From positions 1 to 64,000 of the forward strand of contig JAZNBG010000036.1 in assembly GCA_045586925.1 (NCBI GenBank): a stretch of 64,000 nt of DNA. The letters run 5' to 3'. This DNA comes from SIG440 sp045586925. GTDB lineage: Bacteria > Bacillota > Clostridia > Monoglobales > Monoglobaceae. The notes beneath the pieces were generated by a model that had not been told where the DNA came from, made no database searches, and was given only the letters and a program-made list of their open reading frames with translations. Below are positions 62,079 to 64,000 of the stretch, piece after piece (position 1 is the first letter of the stretch; each line of letters opens with the position of its first letter). The translations under genes were made by a program, and so were the position numbers.

Positions 62079-64000
62079 ATGAAAAAATACATAATTATTG
62101 TATCTTTGATTGTTGCTATCCTTTTTGCGTTTGACTTTGCTTACTATAGGCTGGGGTGGTATATTCCGCTGGGTGAAAAACAGCCAGAAATATTTGTAAA
62201 AACAGAGGATGAAAATATTTTAATAAAACAAAACGGTGAATTTGCGGATTTTGAAATTAAGGGTGTTAATTTAGGCTCCTCCATTCCGGGAAAATGGTCT
62301 TCAGAGTATGCGATAGATGAGGAAACTTATCTTGGGTGGTTTGAGCAGATTTCAAATATGGGTGCAAACACTATTCGTGTTTACGGCGTACAGGCAGAGC
62401 CGTTTTATAAAGCGTTTTACAGGTATAACAAACAAAGTAAAGCACCTCTTTATCTTCTGCAGGGAGTTGTTGTTAATGACTATATGCAGTTTTCTCACAG
62501 GGATGCTTTTGATGATAATATCGCAGACAGTCTTGTTGATAATTGCCTGACTGTTGTTGATGTAATTCACGGCAGAAAGAAAATTCAGTTGGGTCGAAGG
62601 TCAGAATCCGCAACGGGAAGTTTTAAGCAGGATGTATCGGATTGGGTTATCGGATATATTATCGGCATTGATTGGGAACCGTCAACTGTTGCATACACCA
62701 ATGAGAAATACAGGGATGCAGAACTATCTTATAACGGAGAGTTTTTGTATGCAAAGGAGGACGCGTCGCCTTTTGAAATAATGCTTGCAAATGCAGGGGA
62801 CAGGCTTGTTGAATATGAAACAAACAAATATGGTCATCAAAGACTTATCGCTTTCAATAATTATCCGTCAACTGACCCATTTACATATCCTGAGGATATT
62901 GCACGCATTTATGGTAAGTATGCAAAAATTGATACCGCAAATATTGCTTCAACAGATAAATTTATATCAGGGCAGTTTGCTTCATATCATGTTTATCCAT
63001 TTCAGACAGACCTCCTTTGGCATATAAAGGATTTTGGTGTGTTCGGGTTGAATCAGGCTGATATTTGTTATAACGATGATGGAAGTCTGAATGATTACAG
63101 AACATATTTTAATATGCTGAATGTCTGCTATGATATTCCTGTTGTTATCTCGGAATTCGGCATTTCAACGGGAAGAAATTCCGAACACGAAGCAGTTGAC
63201 AGTCACGGTGTTTACAGCAAGGTTTCGGAAAAAGAACAAGGTATCGCTTTGGCACATTGCTGGGAAGACATTAAAAAATCAGGATTAAACGGAGGACTCA
63301 TTTTTTCGTGGCATGATGAATGGGCTAAACGGTCACCTAATACTCTTTATGCCATAAACGAGGAAAGGTCTCCTTACTGGTCGGATTATCAGACCAACGG
63401 ACAGTATTTCGGTATTCTTTCCTTTGACCCGGGAGAAGAAAAATCGGTCTGCTATGTTGATGGCGACGTGTCCGAATGGGAAGATGCTGACGCTGTAACC
63501 GATGACGGAAGCTTGTCGCTTTCGGTTAAATATGACGAAAAGTTTGTATATTTTCTTGCAAAAAAGAAAGACCTTGACTTTTCAAAGGATATTCTTTATA
63601 TCCCTATTGACACAACCTTCAAAACAGGAAGCAATTACAGCAAACCCCACAATGTCAGTTTTGACAGAGAGGCAGACTTTGTGCTGGTTTTGAATGGTAT
63701 CGAAAACTCAAGACTGCTGGTTCAGGAAAGATATGAAGCTCTCAGGTCTACGTATTCGCGACGAATTAATGCTGTAGACACGTACAGACAGGAGAATATC
63801 CCTGACAAAAACTCTCCTGAATTCGTGCCGATAAATACGCTTGTGGAAAAGAAGGTTATAAGTGAAAATCCTTTAGAGAGAACAGTTGATATTTTAGTCG
63901 AAACAGGAAAGCTTCTGTACGGCAATGCAAATCCTGAAAGTGCAGAGTTTAATTCTCTTGCGGATTTTTGTGTAAGCGGGGATTATATTGAAATTAAGCT
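62079..64000 (+). CDS. Membrane-anchored TIM-barrel glycosidase-like protein with sugar-binding domain (3' partial)
   Basis: The frame opens at ATG 62079 behind AAAGGAGG and runs off the window after 640 codons. One hydrophobic segment lies at residues 4-22. A TIM-barrel of the GH2/GH5 clan type follows: 'IKGVNLGSSIPG', 'MGANTIRVYG', 'IGIDWEP' with an acid/base-type Glu, and 'VVISEFGIS' with a nucleophile-type Glu. After about residue 455 a CBM9/DOMON-like domain starts ('VDGDVSEWEDAD', 'DEKFVYFLAKK'). It should face the outside of the cell and could trim or transfer glycans. The last gene visible in the riboswitch-controlled operon; the rest of the operon is outside the window. Confidence 0.75.
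   Translation, partial: MKKYIIIVSLIVAILFAFDFAYYRLGWYIPLGEKQPEIFVKTEDENILIKQNGEFADFEIKGVNLGSSIPGKWSSEYAIDEETYLGWFEQISNMGANTIRVYGVQAEPFYKAFYRYNKQSKAPLYLLQGVVVNDYMQFSHRDAFDDNIADSLVDNCLTVVDVIHGRKKIQLGRRSESATGSFKQDVSDWVIGYIIGIDWEPSTVAYTNEKYRDAELSYNGEFLYAKEDASPFEIMLANAGDRLVEYETNKYGHQRLIAFNNYPSTDPFTYPEDIARIYGKYAKIDTANIASTDKFISGQFASYHVYPFQTDLLWHIKDFGVFGLNQADICYNDDGSLNDYRTYFNMLNVCYDIPVVISEFGISTGRNSEHEAVDSHGVYSKVSEKEQGIALAHCWEDIKKSGLNGGLIFSWHDEWAKRSPNTLYAINEERSPYWSDYQTNGQYFGILSFDPGEEKSVCYVDGDVSEWEDADAVTDDGSLSLSVKYDEKFVYFLAKKKDLDFSKDILYIPIDTTFKTGSNYSKPHNVSFDREADFVLVLNGIENSRLLVQERYEALRSTYSRRINAVDTYRQENIPDKNSPEFVPINTLVEKKVISENPLERTVDILVETGKLLYGNANPESAEFNSLADFCVSGDYIEIK

Noticed and set aside
1..64000. CRISPR arrays, tRNA or rRNA genes
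   Set aside because: No regularly spaced direct repeats with unique spacers, and no cloverleaf or rRNA sequence was seen in the intergenic stretches.

Overview
The window looks like low-GC, Gram-positive Clostridia DNA from an anaerobic carbohydrate degrader, most likely a gut organism. The pointers are AGGAGG-type ribosome binding sites, surface proteins with S-layer homology (SLH) domains, a YesM/YesN-type two-component pair, a type I cyclic-di-GMP riboswitch and a membrane pyrophosphatase. A pectin-degrading clostridium of the Monoglobus kind would fit, but that is inference.

Layout. (1) 1-13.2 kb: three very large surface proteins. The first is a discoidin-repeat esterase/deacetylase split by an in-frame TGA. 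The other two carry SLH domains. (2) 13.2-17.9 kb: a large cytosolic glycosidase-like protein and a Gfo/Idh/MocA oxidoreductase. (3) 17.9-18.6 kb: a hairpin-rich stretch without genes. (4) 18.6-22.0 kb, minus strand: sensor kinase and AraC-type response regulator, divergent from the next operon. (5) 22.1-38.2 kb: a glycan-use operon with a GH106-like protein, a GH20/GH67-like protein, a broken M20 peptidase, a ceramidase-like protein, a YitT-like membrane protein, a C69 dipeptidase, a fucose/arabinose-isomerase-fold protein, an MFS transporter, a GH38 alpha-mannosidase split by an in-frame TAA, and a HAD phosphatase. (6) 38.2-50.1 kb: sugar catabolism with a 3.2-kb duplication (L-rhamnose isomerase plus a phosphomannose isomerase-ROK kinase fusion). 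Between the copies lie phosphofructokinase, GalT, a galactokinase stub and a K+-dependent membrane pyrophosphatase. Copy 2 of rhaA is broken. (7) 50.1-52.1 kb: a broken uxaC and an intact fucU flanked by two copies of a structured repeat of about 185 bp. (8) 52.2-55.7 kb: Fic protein, a promoter with a short leader and terminators, a 40-aa ORF and a serine recombinase, probably the remnant of an integrative element. (9) 55.9-64 kb: a small secreted protein, a palindrome-rich MITE-like element and a membrane diguanylate cyclase. Then comes a c-di-GMP riboswitch with terminator ahead of an operon of VTC-domain protein, DUF4956 membrane protein, CotH-like protein and a membrane-anchored TIM-barrel glycosidase that runs off the window.

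Functionally, regions 1-7 read as capture and breakdown of a complex rhamnose-, mannose-, fucose-, galactose- and uronate-containing glycan. The large glycosidases lack signal peptides, so oligosaccharides would be processed inside the cell. Mannose can flow by ROK kinase, phosphomannose isomerase and phosphofructokinase into glycolysis. Region 9 is the best candidate for an under-described system: a c-di-GMP-controlled surface-polymer module with its own cyclase next door.

Several genes carry single stops or frameshifts. Some are clear decay of duplicates; those in otherwise intact genes (2861, 35258) could be real or assembly errors.
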